From Lutraria lutraria (lineage: Eukaryota; Mollusca; Bivalvia; Venerida; Mactridae): a stretch of DNA of 64,000 bases. This document shows, in pieces, positions 49,601 through 61,947 of the stretch (the stretch's first letter is position 1; every line of letters begins with the position of its first letter). The stretch covers positions 12,420,414 to 12,484,413 of the forward strand of contig OZ026835.1 of NCBI GenBank assembly GCA_964023205.1. Direction: 5' to 3'. A program made the translations under genes and the position numbers. The notes under the pieces were generated by a model. That model did not search any database. It was not told the origin of the DNA and was given only the letters and a program-made list of their open reading frames with translations.

Positions 49601-52600
49601 TAAAACCTCAATATTGCCTTTGGCAATACTGCCTTTATGACACAAAGTAAATGGTCTTATACCAACTAGAGCTCATTATTAAGTTAAAATAGAGAGGTAA
49701 TATTAAAAAATGGTCTGAAAGTAAGTGGACATTGTAATGAGGTGGTTATATTATTAAGGTGGTCACTTAGTGAGGTTTCACTGTACAGTGTTCTTTATTA
49801 AAATTAATTTATTATCTCATCAAGACAATGTTGACTGGCATTGAAAAGAACAAATAGATGAGGAGAAGAAGTATAAACATTGGGAAACAAAGCAAAGGGT
49901 TTTGTCACATAATTTAAACCTAAAATATCAATGTCTGGATGTTTTCCATATGTTTAATAATGTGGCAAACCCCTTTGAAACAAAGTGAATAAACAAATAC
50001 AGTCAAACCTGTGTTAGCAGGTGCCTCGAAATAAAGACCATTCTTCTAAAAACTGTCATTGATTTTTTTAAAACAAACTAACCTCAAAAAGGCCACCTGT
50101 CAATAAAGTCCATTCAAGGATGGTATTTATTCACAGGTTTGACTGTAATTGTCTTTCTCGTCTTGGAAGTTACTTTATGATAGTAAATTATTTCAGACAG
50201 GTGATCATGACACAGTTAAATTAATATTTCAGACAGGTGATCATGACACAGTTAAAAGTTTACACAGCAAACTCAGTACAGGAAGATTAAGATTTCATAA
50301 CTTAAATATAAACCAGAATTGTTCTTTGATTTGACAAAAAATACATTCTTACAACAGCATAAATGCTAGTATGATAAACTATAATCGGATGGTTAAGATT
50401 TAACAAATTGATGTACTATTAAGGTAAAAACATGATTTAAATGCATACTAAGTATTCATATGTAAATACAATACAATAAGTTCAATCAATTAGCTGGTGA
50501 TGATTACTAGTATTTATCAATGCATAACAATTACATGTATAAAGCATTTAAAAAGCTTCAAATTAAAGGCAATAAAATACATGTTAAAACACATATAAAA
50601 TTATAAACTGTCAAGGGATGTTTCAAGAAAAAAAACAGTGGTCTTAAAGTAGAATGAGGAATCACAGTATGAGAAATTACTTTGAATTTTTTTTTTGGGG
50701 GGGGTGACAGATTTCAGTCATGTAATGACAGGAACAATTAGCCATACACAGGTTTGGGAGATTAGATTATAATAATAATAGATTTGTCTATTCAGTTTAG
50801 GACAGGTCCGTAGGAAGTTATTTCGGATTTGGAGGGCTAATCTTATTGACAACATAGTTCCTACAATACTATGCCTACAATGCCTACATTCCCATTAGGA
50901 GTTTCGCATTGAAGGAAGATATATCTTGTAGGATTATATGGCCGACAAATTTTGCTAAACACTTGACAAAATTATGGACTGGTTGCTTATCCAGGAAGTT
51001 ATCATAAGAATTATCAGTACAAATTATAGATCTACATTTGATAAATTTTGTGAAGCAGTACACAAAACAAAAATTATTTCGAGGGTTCAACGCAACAGTG
51101 ACGTAACTCATATTGAAATAAGAACAAGCTACGCTAGTGTTGCACTGAGCCCTCGAAATGTCCACACATTTTCTAGCAGTGAAATATTACAAAGTGAATG
51201 AAGATCTAAATATAATATAGTATAAATCGGATCACCAAATCATGCAAACAAACACATGTACCAACAAAACAAACAAGAGAGCCAAGTGGCCCTGGGGTGC
51301 TCACCTGAAAAACAAGTTATGACAATATCATTCACAAATTTGATTCAAATTTGTGCAGCAGTAAACGGTGTGTTTCATACAAAAATATAAAGCATGTGAA
51401 TCCTGTCGCAAGGCCAATAATGGCCCCAGGGACATTATTTTAGCAACTTTGTTAGTTGGTCTCTAAATGTTGCTCCATGCCAAATATCTTAGCTCTATAT
51501 ACCTTGCGCTTTCAGACAAAAAGAAAAATTTTCATATTTCCCAATATAAATTACTACCACACGGACATTATTTTTAAATTAGCAACTTTGTTAGAGTGCA
51601 ATCCTTGTGCTTTCAGACTTGTAAAAAGATTTTTTATACATCTTCTTATATAAATCTATATAAAATGTGACCCCTGGGGCGAGGCTAATTATAACCCCAG
51701 GGACATTATTCTAGCAACTTTGTTAAAGGGGCTTTAGAGTTCTTGCTTTCGGTTGTCATGGAAACCAGAGTTCTGCATGGAATAACATTCTTTTAGCGAC
51801 TTAGGTGAAGGACCACCCGAAGATCATTCCTGTGGAGTTTCTTCAAATTTGACGCAGCCATTTCAGAAGAGAAGTCATTTGAATGTTTGGGCAATGGACA
51901 ACAGACTAAATAGCATACTAGTTAACAGCTTACCCTGAGCTTTACTCAGTTGAGCTAAAAAACTATCAAAATAAACAAATAAGAAAAACTGACACACCTT
52001 AATAAAAATAATCTTAAAGAACAGTTGCTATGAAATATCTAAAAAAATATATATATAAAAATACTATGAATAATGTCAAGGTAAGAGCTAATCACTAGTT
52101 TTCATCACTTTGAAAAAGAGGTGCAATACAATACTTATACCATTTAATTCTCTTTTACGTTAGAACAAATTTGCTTAGAGAAATCATTAGGGAAATTGTG
52201 AGCTAAAAAGCTATACTAGTATACCATAGGTGAATGATTTAATTCCTTATCAAACTTGATTAAGTTCTACATTTAATTCAATTTACAATTATGGACAAAA
52301 GTCTTGTCCAGTCTTCAAAATTGCAATATCTTTTTTGTTTATAATCACACATTAAGACACAATGAGTCATCCATTTTTATTGAATTGCAATGTGTGCTCC
52401 CGGTATAATATTATTGTGAAGTAGTACATCATGAAATGTCAAGTTACAACCAATTTTAAAATAATAATGGTAATCCTAACATTTTGTCCAAAATCTTACC
52501 AATTCTTTTCCAAATAATGTAGCTTGTCTTTTGTATGAACAGTAATCATTTGAACAATAATTTTGTACAATTTTGTCTGTTTTAACTCAATTTATTTGTA

Positions 52601-55600
52601 ACAGTACTAAGCTGTTAGGCTATTAGTAACTCATTCCGTCAGCTGTTTTCTAATATACAAGAATCAGAGACAGGAAATAAATAATGTATGAATGAAGAAT
52701 GGGAGACTATGTGACATATCTGCTTGCAGCAGTATTTTGATTTATCTGATTGTGGTATATAAGGTTATCAGCCCATACACAAATTATAACAGTATATTTA
52801 CAGGAATTGACATATCAGATTCAATGTTTAATATCAGCACAACAAGTCTTCAGACAAAATTTGGTGATGCCAATTACTAGTATCAAATGACTTAAGCTCT
52901 TTAGTATGAACAGTATTCTGTACAGTCTGTGGTGCACTGTGTGTAATATCTGAGGTAGCTAAATCAGCTGACTCAGAATACCAGCACAGAGAACACATTA
53001 TGTACCGATACAAGAGAGAAAACTGACAACTAGTATATAGAAGCTCTGACTGATTGTACTGCATAAACAAGAGCACCGCAAGTGGTGCCAACACTCATCT
53101 GTTCACTGCCTTAGTGAGATCTATTCACCTATGACGCTTCATGGTACTACCTCTTATAGTATCTGAGTTATGAGATAAATTCAAGTTTTTGTACAGATGC
53201 CGCAGACACAGACGCCACAGTCATCACAATAGCATGACATTTTTCTTTGAAAACAACCAACCTAACAATTGTGAAAAGACTCATTTTTCAAATGAGATTT
53301 TTTTTCAGACATTTGAATTTGTAGCATTTATAAGGTGGTTCAATTGATTAATCTGATTTGAAAAAAAAATCTACAATGATAGTTATCATTAAAGTGCACA
53401 AGATAAATTCTAAATACGCACAACAACAAATATAGTGATGACATAGTTTGGATAAATGATTCCTGTACACTATAGTAAAAAGTCCAATGTTTCTTAATTA
53501 ATGGCACCACAGGGGTTGATAAAAGCATAAAAATTTCTGACCATCCCCTGTGGTATAGACTACAATATAACATCAAACAACAAAACTACTACAACATCTT
53601 ACCCAACATGTATCACAGTTATTCTGTATATGCTAGTAAGCAATAAAATCACAATAATGAACATTATTTCCATTAAAATAATCAAATTCGTCTTGTTAAC
53701 AAATCACTTCAATGTACAGACTTGTTTACACCAGTTCATTATAAGTGATAGAGCCTGAGGTAAGCCAAATGATATGGTGAACACATAAATTGTGACTGAC
53801 ATTTCATGATTTAAGGGAACCAGTGTACACATTGAATAAGTATTGGATTGAAACAAGAACCAATGTTTATTCTTCACTTGAATGGTCATAGTTGGCTGCT
53901 GTCTGAAAAGTTTAACAACAGAACTGCCGACTGGTCTTAGCCTAGAGTTGGGTTGGAGTGGCTAAGTGTGTATATTGTAAAGGATAATTGGCTTTTACCA
54001 GATTTGAGCAATTAAGCACAATAATTGTGGATAGGGATGGCCCATTGAAAGATTTTATTTAGGATTATAACTGTGTTTTTATCAGCTAGACAGGTAACCC
54101 TCTAACTTTAACTGTATCAAGAGGTATCTGTAGTGTATTCAGTGCTGGCTGTGCATTCATTTACTCAAATGTGGCCAATCTGTTCAAAATACATTTAACT
54201 TTTCTTACATGCACATGTCCAATAATCTTTAAAAGATTATATTAGGGCATTGAAAGTGTGTTGTTATCAACTGGTATAGTCTAAAATAATCATATTTATT
54301 CAACATCAAACAAAGTTATCTTCCTTTTAACATTAAACAAAATAATCTTCATGAAAAAATTAGTTCCCAGATTCAATGATAAAAATTCCATACAGATGTT
54401 ACTAGGACAAGGTTTAAGAAAAGAAAATATTGTAGGCCCTACATATTTATTTATTATATTTGTATCCCACTAAGCAATATGAAGTTGTCTATACTACAAA
54501 TAATATGTGTATCCCACAATGTAAGAGAAAAGTGCACATATTTTGTTAGACAGATGCTGCTAGATACATGTAGATGCTGTTAAACAAGAAACTCAGGTCA
54601 GTTATCATTAGTTAATGCAACAAAGTTTTAACTATATATAATATACAGTTACACTGTATGCAAAAGACAAGGAAACTTATAACGGACTAGAGGAATGACA
54701 CACTTAAAAACATTACTGAACACAATGAAATATTACTTAACTACATTAATCAAAAACAAGATAAGTTTTTAAAACAAAATGCCCCCTCAAGGTGACTTTG
54801 ACCTACAGACCTGAAAATGCACAGGTCCTGTAGAGATTGTCAAGAGGAACTTTGATGACTGTAGGAGGAAGTGTTTTGATTTTATAGGCAAGGTTAAAGT
54901 TTGGTACAAACAAACAGACAAACCAAAAACAATATGTCCTGAATCTATCGATCAGGGGCTAAAAATTTACTAGAACACAAGGGCCAGAAATTCTTCATTT
55001 CATAAGATCTCCTCAATTTACTGACAGACTGAGAGATATGAGTATTTTGCATCAATTGTAGTAACAATATTATAGCACTGAAAGACATGATATGTGTTGA
55101 ATGTTGAATTATTACACACCAGTTATGAGTGATATTTGAGAATGGTGTTAGTCACAGCACAAGAGAATGGTAATGGATAGTTAGATTATAACTGTATTAC
55201 ATTATTATGATGAATAATCATGATTGTGGTAAGGACTTCATAAAAACACATTGAACACAAGCTTCATTATTTGTCTTCAAAATAAAACAATTGAAACCAA
55301 TTTTTGAACGTGCAGATTTCAAGTCTTATGTGACTTTGTTTTCATAAGTGCAACAGCAACTCCAAATAAAGATCCAAAAGTAGGCATTTTTTCTTCCATG
55401 AGAATATTTAGGCTTTAAAATGAAAACGATATACATGATAAATAGTCTGATTAAAAAAGTGATTAATCTAGTAAGTTTCATATACAGTGCAACCTCTTGT
55501 TGAAGGGGGGTTGTTGCTTAAGAGAGGGCCTATCTGGAGAGGTTGTACTGTACATGTAAATCATTGTATCAGTGTAAGCATAAATGAGAATATAAGGATG

Positions 55601-58600
55601 GCCTATGAAACAGAAATCCACCCACAGTGTCTGAAATCAGAACTTATCAAACAATGTTTACCCATGAAGAAAATGTAACCACTTCAGCTGCTTTCTGCAA
55701 AACCATATACATGTACATTTTTGTAATACAGTGCATTATCACATACGAAATATGTTACCAATGAACATTACATCAAACTGATTGTTAAATGAAACCACAG
55801 CTTAAAATCACTTAAATATCAAATTGCCGCCAATAGCTAATTTTTGAAAACTGTACCATGTGGTGTAGCTCAACTTTAAGATATTCTTATAAGTAATTCA
55901 TTGGGCAGTGGGTAAGTGACAAAAGCCACAAGTCTAATGTATGTGGCAAAATTTGCCTCTTATTAGCAAAAATAGACTTTTCACTCTAATTGTGCAGTAA
56001 AATAAAATAATTATTTCTTTACATTTTAAACTGCAAGTTTCAAAAGCATTCTTTGCACATGGGTATCATAAATTTATCACCATTTTTCGGGTAATAAATT
56101 TGCATATCCATCTATTTAACTGAAGTACTGGGTATTTTCTTTGTTGCAAGTATATAATGTTTGTATTAAACACTATCAATGATTTTTTTTCAAATTCTTA
56201 TTTTTTTCAAATACTTATTTATGTACACATACTCTGTACAATGCAATGCAGGTTACTGGCAATATCAATCAAAAACACAATTTAAGAAGATTATACAATA
56301 CATTCTTACATAAAGATATATATATCAGGAGCATATATGGTCTTATTAATCAGCGTTTAGAATATTTATTCAAATACTAGCTTACCTGTGCAAAACATAA
56401 AGGAACAAATGTCATGTAATATGCAGAGAGCATTGAATTGAACAGAATCTGTTTCACACGATTGTTGAAATCAATTTTCAATACTTCAACTTCCTCTCGT
56501 ATTATGTCGGGAGTTAAAACACAGTTGTGGAATAAAACATAATCTGTAACAAAGAAGAGGAAGTAGAGGTCTTAAAAGCTTTGTCTCTGTTAGACTAAGA
56601 TAAATCCTTAGTCCAGACAACTAGACTATTTTCTGAGCTTATGTTAATATAATCATAACAAAAGATAGAACTTTAAATGCACTGAACCAGAAACCAAATC
56701 GCAAAGCTTGTTATGATCAGAAAGATCAGCTATCTTGGGTATGTGAGATCCTATTGTGGGCACTACACATGTATTCAGCGATCATTTGCATGAAAGCATG
56801 GCGTCTAAGGCCTTTCTCAATCTCTGATAATTCATACATGTGCAGAAGTTGGTAGTTATTTGAGGCAAGCATGATTATTACTGGTACAGTTTTCAAGAAA
56901 GCTGTTTAGTAAGTAAACTGCCCTCTGATAAAATAGATAATTGAAATACTGTTGAAAACAGGCATAAAAATACTATTACATTCGAACCATAAACATTTCA
57001 ATGAATAAATCTGAACCTACCAGTGTTACATAGTTGATCAGGTGACTTACCTTTATCAAGGTTTGATCTGTGCCTGGGTGTTGATTTTTCTGTTACTATT
57101 GAAGGCCAATTTAATGATTTCAGATATAATGGTTTAACTGTTGGTCCAAAAAGAAAAATATAAGTGACAATCCTGAAATGAAAGAAAAAATGCCCCTTTT
57201 CATAAATTGTTATCATAAGAGTTAATGTTGTATGAAAAATAGCCCCTGAAACTATTAGAATATATAATATTTAAGTACACAAATATTTAAGTCGACTCAT
57301 AGCAAATGTTCAAATTTCTGTGCAGAATTTTATTGACAATTATTGCAGTAAAACTTAAAGAAAGGTTTAAGCATGCCAATAATCATTGCCGAATTGTACC
57401 ATTATGATTCTTTATCACCGGATAATGTAAAATGAAGAACATTTTAGCAATTGTCTAAAAAACGTATCCATTTTTGAGCAGCACGTACCCATTTAAAAGG
57501 TTTCGTTTGAAAATCATCAGCAATTTAATTATATACCGCAGACTTGGCAAGAAAAAACTGAAGAATATCTATAGGACCTGTTTGGGTAAATTGAAGCTTG
57601 ATAATTCAGTAAAACCTTGACATTAAGATCATCTACAAGACTAAATATACTTGGTCTAAATACATCAAGGTCGTCTCATTATCAAATTGAAGTATGAAGC
57701 AAATATTAAAACCAGTTTAAATTATGTGGTTGTTATAATGAGATTGTGAGTGAGGTTTTAAAACAAAATACTTACGGACAGCACAAAAATAAGCAATATA
57801 GAAGTGAATAGTTTCTCAACACTTGATATCCGGTGAACAACAATGCCCCAACAGCTATAGAAACAATCACTACTTTACAAAATTGTACCAACATAAACAG
57901 AAAACCTTTGTTTGTCTTAGAACCATATATCTGTAAGAAGAAAAAGAGTGATCTAATTATAAGTAAAAGACTTATTGAATGGTTAGCACATCTATATAAT
58001 AGACATTGACTTGTCTTCGATAATTCTAATGCATTCCATTTATATATTATACTTAGTGCTAGTATAAATGAAGTACAGTGTAACCTCCATGAACGATCAC
58101 CTCCGAAACAACAGCCACCTCCCTATCACACCCAGTATATTAGCAACCCAGATTGATGTTTTACTCTATTTTCACTCCGTCTCCTTACAACAGACACTTT
58201 TGTCCATTCCATTGGAGGCTGTTGTAGGGCGGTTGCACTGTGCATCTCAATAAATGTGAGTTTTGATCATGTGCTATATTTTTGAAAGATGAGAGAGTCA
58301 GAGAGACACTACTTTACAAAGAGATTGGCCATGTCTTAAAATACCATCAAAAGATAAGACTGCTTATTAAAGAAAATTGAGTATCAACAAAATGCTAACT
58401 GCATCATATTTTCAATTAAAATAAGATTGTTTAACAAAAGGTAATTTAGAATCAACTATAAAGATAGAGAATATTGTAAATAATTTCTTATTACAACATT
58501 TTGATGTCAACAATTTCACACTTTTTACCTCTTGAACGAAACACCAGACTAGTCTTCTACTCATCAAAACACAGAGAAATGCAGCCAAATATGGATCAAT

Positions 58601-59914
58601 CAGGTAGAAATTCTGTACAAAATTTAAAAAGATACATGTAAATGTAAAAACACAATACAAATAAAAGTCAATCAATTAAACTATGACAAGAATAACTTTT
58701 TTTGGAATTAGAAAAAGGTCACAATTTGCAACTTCAAACTGATAATGCTAGAAAATGTATGAATAAGTAACAATATAATTTAAATTATATGACCTACACT
58801 GAGGACATACATTATACAAAGTTAGGACTGTGTTTCATGATTGATGAATACCTATTCAATTGCATTTGTTCTCAATAAGTGTGTGGTCAACAGGCCCAAA
58901 AGCCAGACTAATATGCTTGCTAAGGAGGTCCAGGCATTTTTCCAGCAATAATTTTATAACTTTGAGATTTCTAACTGACCCACACTTGTTTATAGGTGGC
59001 TAAATCAGCTGGTGGCCAGTTGTTAATGTTATTGAGAGCCTTGATTGTGCTTGTATGATTCAGCAAATCCTGCATTTTTCTGAATTAACATCAATAAATG
59101 ATCTTAACTTTCGAACAACTTGTGAAAAACTTACCAATCCATAGTTTGCATGAGAGTGTGGAAGCCACCACACAGTCTTGTATAGATTGATGTACTGCAA
59201 ACACATGACTATGAATCCAAAAACATACATCATCAACTCAAATGCAACATTAGTATCTCTAGGTATATCTGGAATGTGTGCATGCTTTGGCAAAACAGCC
59301 ATGGTTGCTAAGGGAACCACATTAGCATCTCTATCATCAGCATGTCTGTAATACAATATTATTATAAAGTATGCATATTAAAAGAAATGTATGAATATTT
59401 ACTTTAGAATTACACTTTTATGCATAATTAATTTAATATACAACATGAATTCTACTTTCCGAAATAAAACTAAAAATGAGAACTAGGAAGTTAAACAGAA
59501 TTTCTACAATTTATCAGGCTACCATTTAATCAAACCAGTGTCCTTTAGTGTTTGCATTAATGCAAGTCATTGCCAACTTCACTATAGAATATGAACCTGT
59601 AGGTGCTAGTGTCAGACTTGCTAATGCGTTTGTCCTAAATGATTAAATATGAACGGTCATCTTCAGAGTGGGGACTTACTTGAGAATGATTAAATGAATG
59701 GTCTAGATAGTTACACTTTCCTGTTGTAACAAGCAGCCAGGCATAAAATTAAAATAAGTAGGACACTCTGGAAATAAAAATAACTAAATCCGAAATAAAT
59801 TTTATCCGAATACAAGACATAAATGAATTACCCAGAACTTGCAGCTTTGTGAGCACTATTCTGATAAGTAGAGCTCGTCTGGATTCTCGACAATATTCTT
59901 CTCCCTGACGGCAT
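46614..59914 (-). CDS. TMEM39A: TMEM39 family multipass ER membrane protein
   Basis: Coding exons on the minus strand: 59914-59832, 59345-59135, 58612-58529, 57930-57776, 57172-57051, 56543-56386, 49217-49033, 48721-48601, 46835-46614; 446 aa versus about 488 in human. Diagnostic blocks: [29 protein letters not shown]...[20 protein letters not shown]...[63 protein letters not shown]; and the C-terminal [19 protein letters not shown] with KLLRDRI. About eight hydrophobic segments are visible. In other animals TMEM39A acts in the ER in COPII export of SAC1 and so affects PI4P and autophagy; TMEM39 proteins also support secretion. I cannot separate TMEM39A from B; an invertebrate probably has one ancestral gene. 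The loop before PDIIREE is shorter than in vertebrates. A 7.2-kb intron (49,218-56,385) is full of repeats. Confidence 0.94.
46931..48065 (+). mobile_element. Element with hairpin ends and seven ~145-bp tandem units
   Basis: It begins aaaacaagagggccaagatg-gccct (hairpin agggcca-aga-tggccct) and gctcacatgac, and ends with gtgacatgtgagctaaaaa, an inverted counterpart. The interior holds about seven diverged units of ~135-155 bp, each with 'gacctagtttttgacccca' and 'gaagatccaatcaaaac'-type words. Near the right end is a GC-rich cgacgcacgacgccggacgg. It lies in the last TMEM39 intron. It resembles widespread non-autonomous elements of bivalve genomes; the superfamily is uncertain. Open frames across it are not genes. 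Confidence 0.7.
49597..49788. mobile_element. Tc1/mariner-type MITE, copy 1 (diverged)
   Basis: Left end gtaaaacctca and right end tgaggtttcactgta are inverted copies of each other and of the ends of the MITE at 49,998. The interior is AT-rich. It lies in TMEM39 intron 6. Confidence 0.5.
49998..50147. mobile_element. Tc1/mariner-type MITE, copy 2 (perfect TIRs)
   Basis: Starts TACAGTCAAACCTGTG and ends CACAGGTTTGACTGTA, perfect 16-bp inverted repeats whose outer TA fits a TA target duplication. The interior of about 120 bp has no coding capacity. It lies in TMEM39 intron 6. Confidence 0.8.
50191..50257 (+). repeat. Two-copy tandem repeat of ~35 bp
   Basis: The words atttcagacaggtgatcatg + acacagttaaa occur twice in direct succession, about 35 bp apart, almost unchanged. 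A local duplication in the long TMEM39 intron. Confidence 0.8.
51076..51159. repeat. Short palindromic MITE-like repeat
   Basis: ATTTCGAGGGTTCAACGCAACA at the left and TGTTGCACTGAGCCCTCGAAAT at the right match as inverted copies in 18 of 22 positions, in an ~84-bp segment. Open frames overlapping it on both strands are chance. Confidence 0.6.
51270..51962 (+). mobile_element. 'aagagagcca' element with internal repeats
   Basis: Begins acaagagagccaagtggccc and tggggtgctcacctgaaaa; ends ttgagctaaaaaac. Inside, 'ccccagggacattatt..tagcaactttgtta' occurs two or three times with spacing of roughly 120-160 bp. It has the same terminal style as 46,931-48,065, but the internal units are a different family. 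Confidence 0.6.
53067..53240 (+). mobile_element. Truncated 'aagagcacc' element
   Basis: Begins aaacaagagcaccgcaagtg-gtgcc (hairpin gcacc-gcaa-gtggtgc) and includes the GC-rich cagatgccgcagacacagac-gcc stretch found near the right end of related elements. No clear right terminus. Confidence 0.45.
54775..54960 (+). repeat. Possible diverged interspersed repeat
   Basis: Words such as aaggtgactttgacctacag-acctg and gtttggtacaaacaaacaga recall the tandem-unit vocabulary of the element at 46,931 and similar dispersed repeats. The boundaries are vague and there are no terminal repeats. Confidence 0.3.
55483..55552. mobile_element. Tc1/mariner-type MITE, copy 3 (short)
   Basis: TACAGTGCAACCTCT at the left and AGAGGTTGTACTGTA at the right are inverted repeats with one mismatch in 15, flanked by TA. 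Only ~70 bp, so probably an internally deleted copy. The open frame at 55,487-55,678 overlaps it and is spurious. Confidence 0.7.
57607..57764. mobile_element. Tc1/mariner-type MITE, copy 4 (decayed)
   Basis: Left end cagtaaaaccttgac and right end gtgaggttttaaaac are diverged inverted copies of the TIR seen at 49,998 and 58,074. It lies in TMEM39 intron 4, just outside the exon-4 donor at 57,775. Confidence 0.45.
58074..58242. mobile_element. Tc1/mariner-type MITE, copy 5
   Basis: Left end TACAGTGTAACCTCC and right end GGGCGGTTGCACTGT are inverted repeats with a few mismatches. It lies in TMEM39 intron 3. The open frame at 58,068-58,253 simply translates the element. Confidence 0.6.
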
Positions 59915-60064
59915 TGTGAATTAAGACATTTCAATCCAAACAATCATAAAACATTAAGAATATTGTAAAATGTCAAAAAATGTCAATACTAAACTTTCCG
60001 GTGTTAAACGTATTACTAACACTTTCATGATATTCACTTTGACAAAAAAATAAAATTCGTCAAC
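59915..60064. promoter_or_regulatory. Bidirectional promoter of TMEM39 and LTO1
   Basis: Only 150 bp separate the divergent start codons of TMEM39 (59,914, minus) and LTO1 (60,065, plus). No other space is available unless untranslated exons overlap the neighbours. The segment is AT-rich and I see no canonical TATA, CCAAT or NRF1 element, so the core motifs are unresolved. Confidence 0.7.
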
Positions 60065-61947
60065 ATGGGTTCAAACGACGATTTATTTCACGACGTTATA
60101 ATGTCGGAAGAAATGTAAATACTTTAATGTTTTATATCCTTTAATATATATATCTGAAGTCATTCTTACATCATATAATTCAAGGATTATTCTGTTTAGA
60201 TGAATGTTCAAGTAAACCCCTTCTGGACACTACACATTTCGGATACAATATTAGAAAAAATGAACAAAATTAACCATGGTTGATATTTTGGTTGACAGTT
60301 ACAAGATTACTGTTAGTTTGCTTTATAATTTTTCATTCATGATGTTAAAATGTCATACTGAATCGTCTTTGTTCTAAATGTTATTAACAGTAAAATCCGT
60401 ATTAGAGATTTTTGGAAACTGAATGATAGTTCAGCTTTCCATAGTTGTTCTTCACTCGGAGCACATTTATTTTGATGCGGAGCATAGTACAAAGTTTATC
60501 TACATTCACCATGCAATCGATAAACTAGTCACATTGTGCAAGTCTAGGTTAGTTCAGTTTCCTTGAGTACTTCCAGTACTTTGATTATTTGACGCTAAAA
60601 TGTTTTGACTTGGGTCATATCATCAAAGGTTATCATCTACTATAATCTGGACATCTATTATTGTGTTTTTATTGAATTTATTGCACGCAGGACATGAAAT
60701 TATGTACTTAATTTCAGAAGTCAAAGAAATGGTTATGAACAAGGCAGACAGCTAGGAAGAGGTCAGGGAGAAATTGAGGGCCAAAAACTTGGCTGGGAAA
60801 AAGGATCAGCTATTGGCTCTGAAGTATGTACACTTTGTGGCAGTTAATAATGAACAGTTGCAGGTCCTGAAATAGTTATTTCCAAACAAAAATATTTTTC
60901 TGTTCCTGTTTTAAATATAAAATTTTATGTATACTTAATATTTGATGTTCCTAAAAATAAATGTCATATATTTTACATAGTAACATGTATCTTTTATAAA
61001 AAAATGCTGTAAACCATTTTTTAGGTTGGATTTTATGCTGGGTATGCTCTGTCATTACTTGAAGAAATCAAGGATAAAGATGATGCAAAGCCAAGGTATA
61101 CTGACTGTTTTATATAAAATTTGTAGTTTATAATTTAAAAGTTTAAACTATTTCAATTTTTTTTTAAAGATCTAATAAGTCTTTCCTTAAATATAAATGA
61201 TGAAGATAACTGTTTTCCAGTTTTATAAAAATATCATACTTGACACTCGATCCTCATGCCTTATTTTGTAATGACTCATACTGTTATTGATGAAACATAT
61301 GTTTTACCTTTCTCAGAGATGTGTCTCCTTGGGCTTCATACATGTATACTAGTATACCAAAGTGATGGAGTTGGGCTTACTTCTTGTGGCAAAATACATT
61401 GATGTAATAAAATTATTTATGTCTTCATTAAAATTTGTGTTTAGCTTTACATGACATTATACTTTTATTTTACAGGATTGTAAAGACACTGGAAAAACTA
61501 GTTGCAATAACTTCAGAATTTTCTTTCACTGATCCACAAAATCCTGAGCTTCAAACAAAGTTGGAAGAAATTAGAACAAAGTTTAAACAAGTAGGTGTTT
61601 TTTCATTTGACATAAAGTCATGAATATTCTAATTTATCATACAAAGTAATGTTCTATGTTTACATATTTATTAATTTCAGTTTGAAATACTTGTGTATTC
61701 AATGAGATTCCAGACTCCGAAACCTGTAATCAAAGTACCAGAGGTACTCTGCTGCCATGTATTATTGTAGATATATAATTGACAGATCAAATATTTTGTA
61801 TGCATTTTCATTTAGGATCATTTATATCTGTATCACCATACATATGCCTTGATATTTGAGATACCTTAAAATCATTTTCAGGTTTGCTCATTGTTGAACA
61901 TAAAGCCAGAACATTCAAACAGTCAAGAGAAAGGAATGTCTTTCTAA
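60065..61947 (+). CDS. LTO1: LTO1 (ORAOV1), ABCE1 iron-sulfur maturation adaptor
   Basis: Coding exons: 60065-60114, 60718-60823, 61025-61095, 61476-61590, 61681-61743 (possible cassette), 61882-61947; 156 aa with the fifth exon, 135 aa without (human about 137). Family role: with YAE1, LTO1 links the cytosolic Fe-S targeting complex to the ribosome-recycling ATPase ABCE1. Ten glycines at residues 22, 26, 30, 34, 38, 42, 46, 50, 54 and 58 form the exact deca-GX3 signature. The N terminus (DDLFHDVIMSEE) and the C-terminal VCSLLNIKP block also match. It ends in an aromatic residue (MSF), where yeast Lto1 uses a C-terminal Trp. The start ATG lies 150 bp from the divergent TMEM39 start. Confidence 0.92.
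61681..61743 (+). other. LTO1: Possible in-frame cassette exon of LTO1
   Basis: 63 nt with good acceptor (aatttcag) and an acceptable donor (GTACTC), both phase 0, encoding FEILVYSMRFQTPKPVIKVP + E. It sits between ...KFKQ and VCSLLNIKP, which are adjacent in the vertebrate protein (KFKQFCSLL). Skipping it gives a protein of the usual length; including it adds 21 residues. Which form is used cannot be told from sequence. Confidence 0.5.

Noticed and set aside
50688..50705. T10-G8 run as a G-quadruplex or regulatory site
   Set aside because: A single G run cannot form an intramolecular quadruplex and no other G runs lie nearby.
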